From Sneathiella sp. P13V-1 (GTDB lineage: Bacteria; Pseudomonadota; Alphaproteobacteria; Sneathiellales; Sneathiellaceae): a stretch of DNA of 64,000 nucleotides. A model generated the notes under the pieces. That model did no database searches and was not told the DNA's origin. It saw only the letters and a program-made list of their open reading frames with translations. Below are positions 35,229 to 44,264 of this stretch, one piece after another. The stretch spans positions 1,116,001-1,180,000 of the forward strand of contig NZ_WYEU01000001.1 of the NCBI RefSeq assembly GCF_015143595.1. The letters are read 5' to 3'. Positions within the stretch are counted from its first letter, which is position 1, and each line of letters begins with the position of its first letter. Made by a program: the position numbers and the translations under genes.

Positions 35229-36590
35229 ATGTTCGAAAATTTGACCGGCAGACTGGGTGATGTACTTGGCAAACTGACCAAGCGCGGTGCCCTGACAGAA
35301 GCAGACGTCTCAGAAGTGATGCGTGAAGTTCGCGTGGCCCTTCTGGAAGCGGACGTGGCCTTGCCGGTTGTTAAAAGCTTTATCAAAAAAGCCAAAGCGA
35401 AAGCCGTTGGCACAGAAGTTCTGAAATCCATTAATCCGGGCCAGATGGTCATCAAGGTGGTTCATGACCAGCTTGTTGAAACATTGGGATCTGAACAGCA
35501 GGAGTTGAACCTGCTGGCGGTACCGCCGATTGTTTACATGATGGTTGGTCTGCAAGGTTCCGGTAAAACAACTTCTACTGCGAAGATCGCGAAATTCCTG
35601 ACAGAGAAGCACGGCAAGAAAGTGCTGATGGCGTCTTTGGACGTACGTCGCCCGGCCGCGCAGGAACAGCTTCGTGTTCTGGGTGAGCAGCTTGAGATCA
35701 AAACCCTTCCGATTGTTGAAGGTCAGCAGCCGGTAGATATCGCACGTCGCGCGCTGGAATCAGCAAAGCTTCAAGGCTTTGATGTGATTATGCTCGATAC
35801 GGCAGGTCGCCTGCATGTGGATGAGCAGCTCATGACCGAAATGAAGGCGGTTCATGAGATTTCAGCCCCAACCGAGACATTGCTGGTTGTTGATAGCCTG
35901 ACAGGTCAGGACGCGGTCAATGTGGCCGAACAGTTTAAATCCCGTGTGGATGTCACTGGTATCGTCATGACCCGTATTGATGGTGACGGTCGCGGTGGTG
36001 CGGCATTGTCCATGCGGGAAGTAACCGGCTGTCCGATCAAACTTCTGGGTACTGGCGAGAAGATGGATGCGTTGGAGCTGTTCCATCCGGATCGTATCGC
36101 CAACCGTATCCTCGGTATGGGTGACGTTGTCTCCCTGGTGGAAAAAGCCGCCGAAATGATCGAGAAGGACGAAGCTGAAAAGCTCGCCCTGAAAGTTCAA
36201 AAAGGTATTTTTGATCTGGACGATCTGGCAAGCCAGCTTCGTCAGATGCTGAAAATGGGTGGTATGAATAGCCTTGTTGGCATGCTTCCTGGTGTCGGCA
36301 AAATGAAGAAACAACTCGATAACGCGAATCTCGATGACAAATTGCTGCGTCGCCAGATCGCCATTGTCGAAAGCATGACGCCACAAGAGCGTCGTAATCC
36401 AAAGATCATCGCTGCGTCCCGGAAAAAGCGTATCGCTGCCGGGGCGGGCATGTCCGTACAGGATGTCAACCGCCTGCTGAAACAGCATAAGCAAATGGCA
36501 TCCATGATGAAAAAGGTGAAGAAGCTCGGTAATAAGGGCGTCATGCGTGGCGGTCTGCAGGGTCTTCTCCCACCCGGTATGAAATTTTAA
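35229..36590 (+). CDS. ffh: Signal recognition particle protein Ffh
   Basis: A 453-residue SRP54 GTPase. The N domain is followed by the G domain (GLQGSGKTT, DVRRPAAQEQL, DTAGRLHVDE, TRIDGDGRGG) and the methionine-rich M domain (about 300-453; for example QLRQMLKMGGMNSLVGMLPG and GMSVQDVNRLLKQHKQMASMM) that binds signal sequences and 4.5S RNA. It begins the ffh-rpsP-rimM-trmD-rplS run. No SRP RNA gene is recognisable in the 248 bases before it. Confidence 0.98.
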   Translation: MFENLTGRLGDVLGKLTKRGALTEADVSEVMREVRVALLEADVALPVVKSFIKKAKAKAVGTEVLKSINPGQMVIKVVHDQLVETLGSEQQELNLLAVPPIVYMMVGLQGSGKTTSTAKIAKFLTEKHGKKVLMASLDVRRPAAQEQLRVLGEQLEIKTLPIVEGQQPVDIARRALESAKLQGFDVIMLDTAGRLHVDEQLMTEMKAVHEISAPTETLLVVDSLTGQDAVNVAEQFKSRVDVTGIVMTRIDGDGRGGAALSMREVTGCPIKLLGTGEKMDALELFHPDRIANRILGMGDVVSLVEKAAEMIEKDEAEKLALKVQKGIFDLDDLASQLRQMLKMGGMNSLVGMLPGVGKMKKQLDNANLDDKLLRRQIAIVESMTPQERRNPKIIAASRKKRIAAGAGMSVQDVNRLLKQHKQMASMMKKVKKLGNKGVMRGGLQGLLPPGMKF

Positions 36591-36625
36591 TTTAAGTATT
36601 TGACCTAAGAGAAAGAACGTAAGCT

Positions 36626-37033
36626 ATGGCACTTAAAATTCGCCTCACTCGTCAGGGTGCAAAAAAACGTCCCTTCTACCGTATTGTAGTTGCAGACGTT
36701 CGCAGCCCGCGCGATGGTCGTTACATTGAGCGTGTTGGCACATACAATCCAATGCTCACAAAAGACGACGAAAACCGTGTGACTTTGGATGAAGATCGCA
36801 TCAAGCATTGGATCGGCAATGGCGCAAAGCCAACTGATCGTGTTGCACGTTTTCTTGCTGAAGCCGGCATGATGGACAAGCAGGAACGCAGCAATCCAGA
36901 AAAAGCGAAACCAAAAGCAAAAGCACAGGAACGTCTGCGCGAAGCTGAAGAAGCTGCGGCTGCTGCTGCTGAAGCTGCTGCCGAAGCCGCTGCTGCTGAA
37001 GAAGCACCAGCTGAGGAAGCTGCAGAAGCCTAA
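36626..37033 (+). CDS. rpsP: 30S ribosomal protein S16 with Ala/Glu tail
   Basis: Residues 1-80 are a standard S16 ([34 protein letters not shown]). Beyond that the protein continues to 135 residues through a lysine-rich segment into a tail made almost only of Ala and Glu. E. coli S16 has 82 residues; alphaproteobacterial forms are commonly longer, but the low-complexity tail is notable. Encoded 35 bases after ffh, it heads the classic S16 operon. Confidence 0.97.
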   Translation: MALKIRLTRQGAKKRPFYRIVVADVRSPRDGRYIERVGTYNPMLTKDDENRVTLDEDRIKHWIGNGAKPTDRVARFLAEAGMMDKQERSNPEKAKPKAKAQERLREAEEAAAAAAEAAAEAAAAEEAPAEEAAEA

Positions 37034-37044
37034 GGGTTTTGAGG

Positions 37045-37623
37045 ATGTCACAGTCCGAACGGCTGCTAATGGGTGTTGTCACAGGGCCGCGTGGTATTCG
37101 CGGTGAGGTTAAGGTTAAAAGCTTTACTCAGTTCCCTGAAGATATTGCATCCTACGGCTCTTTAACTGATGAGACCGGTGAGAAGACTTACAAAGTCAAG
37201 CTGGTAGCTATGGCGAAGGGGCAGCCGGTCCTGAAGTTTAAAGGCACAAATGACCGGAATGAGGCGGAAGCCTTAAAAGGTCTGGAGCTTTACATTGATA
37301 AAGCAAAATTGCCGGCGACTGAGGATGATGACGAGTTTTATCACACAGACCTGATTGGTCTGGAGGTTAAAACCAAAGATGGTGACAAATTCGGCGATAT
37401 CTTGCGCGTTCATGATTTTGGGGCGGGGGATATGCTGGAAATCCGGCCAGAAGGGAAAGGGGCCAAAGCGGCCGTGCTAATTCCCTTCACGATGGAGATG
37501 GTACCAACTGTCGATATCAGGGGTGGATTTGTAGAAATTGATCTACCGGAAGATTTCTTCACGGTTCCTGAAAAGGAAGAAGAAAAGGACGGTAGTAAAA
37601 AAGGGAGTGCTGATCCCAGATGA
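37045..37623 (+). CDS. rimM: Ribosome maturation factor RimM
   Basis: A 192-residue RimM with the N-terminal RimM domain ([24 protein letters not shown] is the signature region) and a C-terminal PRC barrel ([29 protein letters not shown]). It binds S19 in 30S assembly. A TTG two codons upstream also opens the frame; the ATG at 37045 lies eight bases after AAGGG. The charged K/E/D-rich end overlaps trmD by four bases. Confidence 0.95.
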   Translation: MSQSERLLMGVVTGPRGIRGEVKVKSFTQFPEDIASYGSLTDETGEKTYKVKLVAMAKGQPVLKFKGTNDRNEAEALKGLELYIDKAKLPATEDDDEFYHTDLIGLEVKTKDGDKFGDILRVHDFGAGDMLEIRPEGKGAKAAVLIPFTMEMVPTVDIRGGFVEIDLPEDFFTVPEKEEEKDGSKKGSADPR

Positions 37624-38366
37624 GCGGCGCAACCGATGAGACAAAGACAGAAGAGAAAGCGGTTTGGTCCGCTCATGTTCTGACTTTATTTCCGGAGATG
37701 TTTCCGGGACCTGTTGGTCAGTCCCTCGCGGGGCGAGGCCTGAAAGAAGGGGCCTGGAATTTGGAAGTGACCCATATCCGGGATCATGCGGTTGGCAAGC
37801 ATCTGAATGTGGATGACAGTCCCTTTGGCGGTGGTGCCGGAATGGTCATGCGACCTGATGTATTGGGAAGCGCGATCGAAAAGGCACAGGCCGTATCCGG
37901 TAAGGATAAAAAGCTGATCTATTTCAGCCCACGCGGTCGGGTCATGGACCAGAAATTGGTTCGCGAACTGGCAGAAGGTCCGGGGGTCATCCTGATCTGC
38001 GGGCGTTTTGAAGGGGTAGATCAGCGGGTGTTGGACGAGCACGATGTAGAAGAGGTCTCTTTAGGGGATTTTATTCTGTCAGGCGGCGAAGTTCCGGCCC
38101 TTGCCATGCTGGATGCGGTGGTCAGGTTGTTGCCGGGTGTTACCGGAAACGTGGCATCGCTGGAAGATGAGAGTTTTGAGACCGGGCTTTTGGAATACCC
38201 CCATTACACCCGACCAGCGGTCTGGAAGGACCGCGAAGTTCCGGAAGTTCTGCTTTCGGGACATCACGAGAAAATCAAGGACTGGCGGCAACGACAGTCC
38301 GAGGAATTGACGAAACAACGACGAGCGGACCTGTGGGAACGCTGGTCAGCGGAAAATTTGAAATAA
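37620..38366 (+). CDS. trmD: tRNA (guanine-37-N1)-methyltransferase TrmD
   Basis: A 248-residue SPOUT methyltransferase with the trefoil-knot sequences [13 protein letters not shown] and [14 protein letters not shown], the latter the SAM-binding and catalytic region, and the N-terminal [11 protein letters not shown]. It methylates G37 of tRNAs reading CNN codons, protecting frame. Coupled to rimM by an ATGA overlap, with rplS 11 bases downstream. Confidence 0.98.
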   Translation: MSGATDETKTEEKAVWSAHVLTLFPEMFPGPVGQSLAGRGLKEGAWNLEVTHIRDHAVGKHLNVDDSPFGGGAGMVMRPDVLGSAIEKAQAVSGKDKKLIYFSPRGRVMDQKLVRELAEGPGVILICGRFEGVDQRVLDEHDVEEVSLGDFILSGGEVPALAMLDAVVRLLPGVTGNVASLEDESFETGLLEYPHYTRPAVWKDREVPEVLLSGHHEKIKDWRQRQSEELTKQRRADLWERWSAENLK

Positions 38367-38377
38367 AGGTGAAAGCT

Positions 38378-38764
38378 ATGGATACAATTCAAAAGCTAGA
38401 ACAGGAACAGATCGAAAAGCTGGTAGCTGAACGTCCAGTTCCTGAATTCCGTGCAGGTGATACCCTGCGTGTTCACGTGAAGGTTGTCGAAGGTACGCGT
38501 GAGCGTATTCAGGCCTTTGAAGGCGTATGTATTGCCCGCAACTCCGGCGGTATCAATGCAAACTTCACGGTTCGTAAAATCTCTTACGGTGAAGGCGTGG
38601 AACGTGTATTCCCACTTTACTCCCCACGTATCGACAAAATCGAAGTCGTTCGTCAGGGTGTTGTTCGCCGTGCGAAACTTTACTACCTGCGCGAACTGCG
38701 TGGTAAGAAGGCTCGTATCCGCGAACGTCGTGAAGATCGCTACGCGAACAAATCTGCTGAATAG
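38378..38764 (+). CDS. rplS: 50S ribosomal protein L19
   Basis: A 128-residue L19 ([52 protein letters not shown]). The frame is open from a GTG inside trmD, but the ATG at 38378 follows AAGGTG and matches the family N-terminus. It ends the S16 operon. Confidence 0.97.
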   Translation: MDTIQKLEQEQIEKLVAERPVPEFRAGDTLRVHVKVVEGTRERIQAFEGVCIARNSGGINANFTVRKISYGEGVERVFPLYSPRIDKIEVVRQGVVRRAKLYYLRELRGKKARIRERREDRYANKSAE

Positions 38765-38798
38765 TTCTTATTCGGTCTGAATTTGCTAGAATGATTTT

Positions 38799-38826
38799 CA
38801 CCGGCGCGGGACCCCTCGCGCCGGTG
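38799..38826 (+). repeat. GC-rich hairpin between rplS and leuC
   Basis: CACCGGCGCG pairs perfectly with CGCGCCGGTG around an eight-base loop. No T run follows, so this may be a factor-dependent terminator or an mRNA end-protecting structure rather than an intrinsic terminator. TATAAT at 38831 lies just behind it but has no convincing -35. Confidence 0.6.
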
Positions 38827-38873
38827 CACCTATAATAATGTCATACCACCCGGCATGGAGAGGAACGTAAGCA

Positions 38874-40280
38874 ATGGGCGAGCCAACAACCCTTTATGAT
38901 AAAATCTGGGACAGCCATCTTGTAGATGTGCAGGACGATGGAGCCAGCCTACTTTACATTGACCGTCATCTGGTCCACGAAGTAACCAGCCCGCAGGCCT
39001 TTGAAGGTCTTCGCGTTGCAGGCCGTAAAGTGCGCCGTCCTGATGCAACATTTGCTGTTGCTGACCACAATGTTCCAACTAAAGATCTGGATAAAGGGAT
39101 CACCGATCCTGAAAGTAAGTTGCAGGTTGAAACTCTTGAAGCAAACGTGAAAGAGTTCGACGTCAACTACTTCTCCATGACAGATGATCGCCGTGGTATT
39201 GTGCATATTATTGGCCCTGAGCAGGGTTTGACTTTGCCTGGTATGACAATTGTTTGTGGTGACAGCCACACATCAACACATGGCGCTTTCGGTGCCCTTG
39301 CCCACGGTATTGGTACTTCTGAAGTGGAACATGTTCTGGCGACCCAGACATTGATCCAGAAAAAAGCCAAGAACATGCGTGTTCTGGTGAACGGTGCCTT
39401 GCCAGCAGGTGTTACTGCGAAAGATCTGGCCCTTGCCATCATTGGTAAAATCGGTACAGGCGGTGGAACCGGCTGCGTGATCGAATATGCGGGTGAAGCG
39501 GTTCGCAATCTGAGCATGGAAGGTCGTATGACCCTTTGTAACCTGACCATTGAAGCAGGTGCCCGTGCGGGTCTGGTTGCACCAGATGAAACAACATTTG
39601 AATATGTTAAAGGTCGTCCATTCGCTCCTAAAGCTGGTGCGTATGAGCAGGCGGTTGCCTACTGGAAAACGCTGAAAACTGACGAAGGTGCGGTTTTTGA
39701 AGAAGAAGTGGTTATGGAAGCATCTGAAATTGTTCCATACGTTACTTGGGGAACAAGCCCGGAAGATGCGCTGCCAATTACAGCAACTGTCCCGCATCCT
39801 TCTGATTTTGCTGATGCCGGTAAGCAGGTCGCCGCTGATCGTGCCCTGAAATATATGGGTCTTGAAGCTGGCATGAAGCTAACCGACATCGAAGTCGATC
39901 ACGTCTTTGTTGGCTCTTGCACCAATGGTCGTATCGAAGACATGCGCGCCGTTGCGGAAATCGTTGAAGGCAAGAAAGTCAAAGACAGCGTAACAGCGAT
40001 CATCGTTCCAGGCTCCGGTCTTGTTAAAATTCAGGCGGAAGAAGAAGGTTTGGATAAAATCTTCACGGAAGCCGGATTTGAATGGCGCGAACCTGGCTGT
40101 TCCATGTGTCTTGCCATGAACGCCGACCGTCTGAGCGAAGGGGATCGTTGCGCATCCACTTCCAACCGTAACTTCGAAGGCCGTCAGGGCCGCGGTGGTC
40201 GGACGCATCTGGTAAGCCCTGCAATGGCTGCTGCTGCGGCCCTAACCGGTCATCTGACTGACGTACGTGAATTAGACTAA
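38874..40280 (+). CDS. leuC: 3-isopropylmalate dehydratase large subunit LeuC
   Basis: A 468-residue aconitase-family subunit with the three cluster cysteines in [13 protein letters not shown] and [10 protein letters not shown] and the [11 protein letters not shown] segment. With LeuD it isomerises 2- to 3-isopropylmalate in leucine synthesis. Start preceded by GAGAGGAACG. leuD follows after 12 bases. Confidence 0.97.
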   Translation: MGEPTTLYDKIWDSHLVDVQDDGASLLYIDRHLVHEVTSPQAFEGLRVAGRKVRRPDATFAVADHNVPTKDLDKGITDPESKLQVETLEANVKEFDVNYFSMTDDRRGIVHIIGPEQGLTLPGMTIVCGDSHTSTHGAFGALAHGIGTSEVEHVLATQTLIQKKAKNMRVLVNGALPAGVTAKDLALAIIGKIGTGGGTGCVIEYAGEAVRNLSMEGRMTLCNLTIEAGARAGLVAPDETTFEYVKGRPFAPKAGAYEQAVAYWKTLKTDEGAVFEEEVVMEASEIVPYVTWGTSPEDALPITATVPHPSDFADAGKQVAADRALKYMGLEAGMKLTDIEVDHVFVGSCTNGRIEDMRAVAEIVEGKKVKDSVTAIIVPGSGLVKIQAEEEGLDKIFTEAGFEWREPGCSMCLAMNADRLSEGDRCASTSNRNFEGRQGRGGRTHLVSPAMAAAAALTGHLTDVRELD

Positions 40281-40292
40281 GGAGAGGCGATC

Positions 40293-40904
40293 ATGGAAAA
40301 ATTTACTAAACTCGATGGTGTTGCCGCTCCGATGCCGCTTGTGAATATCGACACAGATATGATCATTCCAAAGCAGTATCTGAAAACAATTCAGCGCGCC
40401 GGCCTTGGCAAAAACCTGTTCGCAGAAATGCGTTATGACAATGACGGGAATGAGTTGGAAGATTTCGTACTGAACCAGCCTCAATATCGTTCAGCTCAAA
40501 TCCTTGTTGCAGGTGACAACTTCGGTTGTGGCTCCAGCCGTGAACACGCGCCTTGGGCACTGGCTGACTATGGTATCCGTTGCGTAATCTCCACAAGCTT
40601 TGCGGATATTTTCTACAACAACTGCTTCAAGAACGGCATCCTGCCTATCCGTGTCTCTCAGGCGGAGCTGGATAAATTGATGGATGATGCAGGTCGCGGC
40701 TCTAACGCGGTTCTGTCCGTTGATCTGGAAGCACAGGAAATCAAAGGCCCGGATGGTGGCACTGTTGCCTTCGAAATTGATCCTTTCCGCAAGCATTGCC
40801 TGTTGAACGGTCTGGATGAAGTTGGACTGACACTGCAAAAAGCAGACAAAGTCGACAGCTTTGAAGAAAAACAGAAACTGTCTCAGCCTTGGTTGCAGTC
40901 ATAA
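40293..40904 (+). CDS. leuD: 3-isopropylmalate dehydratase small subunit LeuD
   Basis: A 203-residue swivel-domain subunit with [14 protein letters not shown] near the start and the substrate-binding [14 protein letters not shown]. It pairs with LeuC. A strong AAGGAG precedes the ATG. A 7-bp hairpin (40924-40930 with 40937-40943) lies between it and leuB. Confidence 0.97.
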   Translation: MEKFTKLDGVAAPMPLVNIDTDMIIPKQYLKTIQRAGLGKNLFAEMRYDNDGNELEDFVLNQPQYRSAQILVAGDNFGCGSSREHAPWALADYGIRCVISTSFADIFYNNCFKNGILPIRVSQAELDKLMDDAGRGSNAVLSVDLEAQEIKGPDGGTVAFEIDPFRKHCLLNGLDEVGLTLQKADKVDSFEEKQKLSQPWLQS

Positions 40905-40965
40905 ACTAACCAAATAACACTCAAGGGGCTTGTCAAAGCCCCTGCATCAGAGGAATTAAGGAATA

Positions 40966-42078
40966 ATGGCGTCTAATAAATCCCTTCTTATCCTGCCAGG
41001 TGATGGCATTGGCCCTGAAGCGATGACCGAAGTCCGTCGTATCGTCGACTGGATGGGCGATCGTCGCGCGGTTAAATTCGATGTGGATGAAGATCTTGTG
41101 GGTGGTTCCTCCATCGATGCACACGGTATTCCGATTACCGACAGCGTCGTCGAAAAAGCCCAGAATGTAGACGCCGTTCTTCTGGGTGCTGTTGGTGGCC
41201 CGAAATGGGATAACCTTGATTTCTCCATCAAACCGGAACGCGGCCTCCTGCGCCTTCGTAAAGATCTGGAGCTTTTTGCAAATCTCCGTCCTGCGATCTG
41301 CTTTGATGCGTTGGTTGATGCGTCCAGCCTGAAACCTGAACTGGTGTCCGGTCTGGATATCATGATTGTTCGCGAATTGACCGGTGGCGTTTACTTCGGT
41401 GAGCCGCGCGGTATTGAAGATCTGGGCAACGGCATCCGCCGTGGTGTGAATACACAAGTTTACACTACTCCGGAAATTCACCGTGTTGCGCGCATCGCCT
41501 TTGAATTGGCACGGAAACGCGATGGCCGCGTTTGTTCCAGTGAAAAAGCGAATGTGATGGAATCAGGTCTTCTGTGGCGTGAAGAAGTGACAAAAATCGG
41601 CGAAACCGAGTTTCCTGATGTAGAATTGTCACATATGTATGCGGATAATGCGGCGATGCAGCTTGTTCGTGCGCCAAAACAGTTCGATGTGATTGTCACC
41701 GATAATCTGTTCGGCGATATTCTCTCTGACTGTGCGGCAATGCTGACAGGGTCCCTTGGCATGTTGCCATCTGCGTCCCTGGGTGATGTTGACGAGCATG
41801 GTCGCCGTAAAGCGCTTTATGAGCCAGTACATGGTTCCGCACCAGATATCGCTGGGGAAAATAAAGCGAATCCGATTGCGACAATTCTGTCATACGCTAT
41901 GGCGCTTCGCTATAGCTTCGATATGTCTGACGAAGCTGATCTGGTCGAAAAGGCCGTTCAGAACGTTCTGGCAAGTGGCGTGCGTACCGGCGATATCATG
42001 GCCGAGGGCATGACACAGGTATCAACCACTGAAATGGGCGATGCCATCCTGAAAGAACTTGATAATTTGAATGGGTAA
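40966..42078 (+). CDS. leuB: 3-isopropylmalate dehydrogenase LeuB
   Basis: A 370-residue beta-decarboxylating dehydrogenase: [11 protein letters not shown], the substrate-binding arginines in [19 protein letters not shown], the metal-binding [20 protein letters not shown] and the cofactor-binding [10 protein letters not shown] typical of NAD-dependent IPMDH. It makes 2-ketoisocaproate in leucine synthesis, 61 bases after leuD. Confidence 0.97.
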   Translation: MASNKSLLILPGDGIGPEAMTEVRRIVDWMGDRRAVKFDVDEDLVGGSSIDAHGIPITDSVVEKAQNVDAVLLGAVGGPKWDNLDFSIKPERGLLRLRKDLELFANLRPAICFDALVDASSLKPELVSGLDIMIVRELTGGVYFGEPRGIEDLGNGIRRGVNTQVYTTPEIHRVARIAFELARKRDGRVCSSEKANVMESGLLWREEVTKIGETEFPDVELSHMYADNAAMQLVRAPKQFDVIVTDNLFGDILSDCAAMLTGSLGMLPSASLGDVDEHGRRKALYEPVHGSAPDIAGENKANPIATILSYAMALRYSFDMSDEADLVEKAVQNVLASGVRTGDIMAEGMTQVSTTEMGDAILKELDNLNG

Positions 42079-42157
42079 TTCATATATCAGGTTTTTAAAC
42101 CTGTAACCGCTTTGGCGGTAATTCTGCCGCCAAAGGCAAACGTAAAAGAGACTTAAA

Positions 42158-43180
42158 ATGGGTTATAATGTTGCTGTAGTCGGTGCCACCGGTAATGTGG
42201 GCCGCGAAATGCTGAAAATTCTGGATGAACGTCAATTCCCGGTTGCCGAAGTTACGGCACTGGCGTCTAAGCGTTCTGCTGGTAAACAGGTTTCATTTGG
42301 CGACAAGACACTCACGGTAAAGTCCCTTGAAGATTTTGATTTCACGGGAACAGACATTGCGCTGTTCTCTGCTGGTGGATCTGTTGCGGCTAAATTCGCC
42401 CCTAAAGCGGCGTCTCAGGGCTGTATCGTTATCGACAACTCTTCTCACTTCCGTATGGACCCGGATGTGCCATTGATCGTGCCTGAAGTAAATGCAGCTG
42501 CGGCCTCTGGTTATGCAAAGAAGAATATCATTGCGAACCCGAACTGCTCTACTGCACAGCTGGTTGTTGCGCTGAAGCCTTTGCATGATGCAGCGAAAAT
42601 CAAGCGTGTGGTTGTTTCCACATACCAGTCCACTTCAGGTGGCGGTCTGGAAGCTATGGATGAGCTGTTCAATCAGACCAAAGGCATTTACGTGAATGAC
42701 ATGCCTTCACCTGAGAAATTCACAAAGCAGATTGCGTTTAACGTAATTCCGCATATTGATGTGTTCATGGATGACGGTTATTCCAAGGAAGAATGGAAAA
42801 TGACCGCAGAGACAAAGAAAATTGTCGATCCAGCCATCAAACTGACCGCAACTTGCGTACGTGTGCCAACTTTCATTGGTCATGCGGAAAGTGTGAATGT
42901 GGAGTTTGAAAACGAACTGTCAGCGGAAGAAGCCCGGAACATGCTGCGTGAAGCGCCTGGTGTTCTGGTTGTGGATGATCCGGAAGAAAATGGGTATGTG
43001 ACACCTGTTGAATGTGCCGGTGAAGACGCCACCTACATTTCCCGTATCCGTGATGATATCACTGCGGAAAATGCCATCAACTTCTGGTGCGTCTCCGACA
43101 ACCTGCGTAAAGGCGCGGCGCTCAACGCCATCCAGATCGCAGAACTGATCGGACGCGAGTTCCTGAAAAAAGCAGCCTAA
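42158..43180 (+). CDS. asd: Aspartate-semialdehyde dehydrogenase
   Basis: A 340-residue enzyme reducing aspartyl phosphate to the semialdehyde for lysine, threonine, methionine and diaminopimelate synthesis. GATGNVGREML is the NADP-binding loop, NPNCSTAQLVV holds the catalytic cysteine, and the histidine of the active site is in IGHAESVN. A 9-bp hairpin (42110-42118 with 42127-42135) stands before it, 79 bases of spacer after leuB. The stop codon forms the loop of a terminator-like hairpin. Confidence 0.97.
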   Translation: MGYNVAVVGATGNVGREMLKILDERQFPVAEVTALASKRSAGKQVSFGDKTLTVKSLEDFDFTGTDIALFSAGGSVAAKFAPKAASQGCIVIDNSSHFRMDPDVPLIVPEVNAAAASGYAKKNIIANPNCSTAQLVVALKPLHDAAKIKRVVVSTYQSTSGGGLEAMDELFNQTKGIYVNDMPSPEKFTKQIAFNVIPHIDVFMDDGYSKEEWKMTAETKKIVDPAIKLTATCVRVPTFIGHAESVNVEFENELSAEEARNMLREAPGVLVVDDPEENGYVTPVECAGEDATYISRIRDDITAENAINFWCVSDNLRKGAALNAIQIAELIGREFLKKAA

Positions 43181-43190
43181 GGCTGCTTTT
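43168..43190 (+). terminator. Hairpin with the asd stop codon as its loop
   Basis: AAAAGCAGCC pairs with GGCTGCTTTT; the three-base loop is the asd TAA. Only four T follow, so this is a weak terminator, backed up by the second hairpin at 43204. Confidence 0.6.
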
Positions 43191-43203
43191 ATAAAGAGAA
43201 AAG

Positions 43204-43234
43204 AAAAGCCGCTGGATTATCCGGCGGCTTTTTT
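43204..43234. terminator. Rho-independent terminator, bidirectional
   Basis: A 13-bp stem with one G-T pair (43204-43216 with 43220-43232) and a three-base loop, with A and T runs at both ends. It serves asd and the convergent PEP-CTERM-like gene. Confidence 0.88.
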
Positions 43235-43255
43235 GTGTAAGTCTTTTGATTGGAT

Positions 43256-43900
43256 TTAGGCGCTGCGTTTTCTGCGCCAGCCGATAAATCCGAGGAGGGC
43301 CACACCAGCGCCGTAAAGGGGCAGGGCCGCTGGAAGAGGGATTGCGCTGATTTTCTCAACGGTGAGAGCCGCAAGTTTAAAGTCGTGATATCTACCGATG
43401 GCACCGATACCAAATTCGGTGCCGCTAAACATAAGGGCGCCCAGAAATTCAAAAGTATCGGTAGGGTTAGCGTTCAGGCTGGAGTCGATCAGTTCCAAGT
43501 AACCGTCATTGTCGTTATCCGCAAAAAGTGCGAATCGATCCCCATTATCATTATAGGTGAAGGAGACGCTTTTCAGCTTCACTTCCTGAGTGCCAAAATC
43601 AAAGTAGGCCACATCATTGTAACCGGATCCATCGATCTGGTGGTCATTATCACTTTCGTTCCAGATGGCAAGGCCATGGCCATTATACTGGCGGATATGT
43701 CCGGAATCATAGATAGCGCCTTGGTAATATTCGGCTGATGAAACAGCCAAATTCAAGCCGTCGACACTGTAGTTCAGTGTACCGCGTGTCCATCCGATGC
43801 TACCGTTCGGGCCGCTTAGAAAGTCAAAGGTTGTAGTCGCAGCCATTGCAGATGTGCAGGACATCAGGAGGGCAACAGCTGAAATGATCAGTTTTTTCAT
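43256..43900 (-). CDS. Exported protein with PEP-CTERM/VPLPA-type sorting tail
   Basis: A 214-residue exported protein. The signal peptide (MKKLIISAVALLMSCTSAMA) is followed by an all-beta region rich in G, N, D and Y, resembling other PEP-CTERM surface proteins. The C-terminus has the three parts of an exosortase signal: IPLPAALPLY, a hydrophobic helix (GAGVALLGFIGW) and a basic end (RRKRSA). By family knowledge such tails are processed by an exosortase and the protein goes to the cell surface; no exosortase gene is in this window. The frame runs to 43933, but the ATG at 43900 follows GAGAAG and starts the signal peptide. Confidence 0.8.
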   Translation of the reverse strand: MKKLIISAVALLMSCTSAMAATTTFDFLSGPNGSIGWTRGTLNYSVDGLNLAVSSAEYYQGAIYDSGHIRQYNGHGLAIWNESDNDHQIDGSGYNDVAYFDFGTQEVKLKSVSFTYNDNGDRFALFADNDNDGYLELIDSSLNANPTDTFEFLGALMFSGTEFGIGAIGRYHDFKLAALTVEKISAIPLPAALPLYGAGVALLGFIGWRRKRSA

Positions 43901-43933
43901 TGATCTTCTCAAGAGTAGTTTGACGCAAATCAT

Positions 43934-44264
43934 ATTTGGTACGTGAACTAGACTGTCTTGATAGGTAAATTTTTACGTAAAATCAATTTATTAGTTTGAA
44001 TAACCAGTTTTGAAAATGTGGCAGTTACATTTTTTGTTAATAAAAAATTAACCAATAAATCCCGAAAACGGGTTATGGGTAAATCACTTAATAATTTGCT
44101 CAGGCAGTCTCAGGCTTCACGCGTTTTAAATAAATTTCTTTTCTTGATTTGGTTATTTGCCTCTAAAATCACCTTTAAGAACGAATCAACATCCAAACGG
44201 GAAGTGAGATAATCGCAAAAGATTGGTTTTATTGGCGAGGCGGCTTCCCCGAATTGAAACACCT
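43934..44264. other. AT-rich intergenic region, no convincing gene
   Basis: Divergent promoter space between the PEP-CTERM-like and MscS genes. It holds a 17-bp dyad (GTTAAT-AAAAA-ATTAAC, 44036-44052) and a short CCCG-AAAA-CGGG hairpin (44061-44072). A 64-codon frame (44018-44212) is present but looks like chance. Confidence 0.55.

Noticed and set aside
38829-38840. TATAAT before leuC as a promoter
   Set aside because: No acceptable -35 hexamer at 16-18 bases; the matching region is the GC hairpin.
44018-44212. 64-codon frame upstream of the MscS gene
   Set aside because: AT-rich, no ribosome binding site, overlaps a dyad and hairpin; probably chance.
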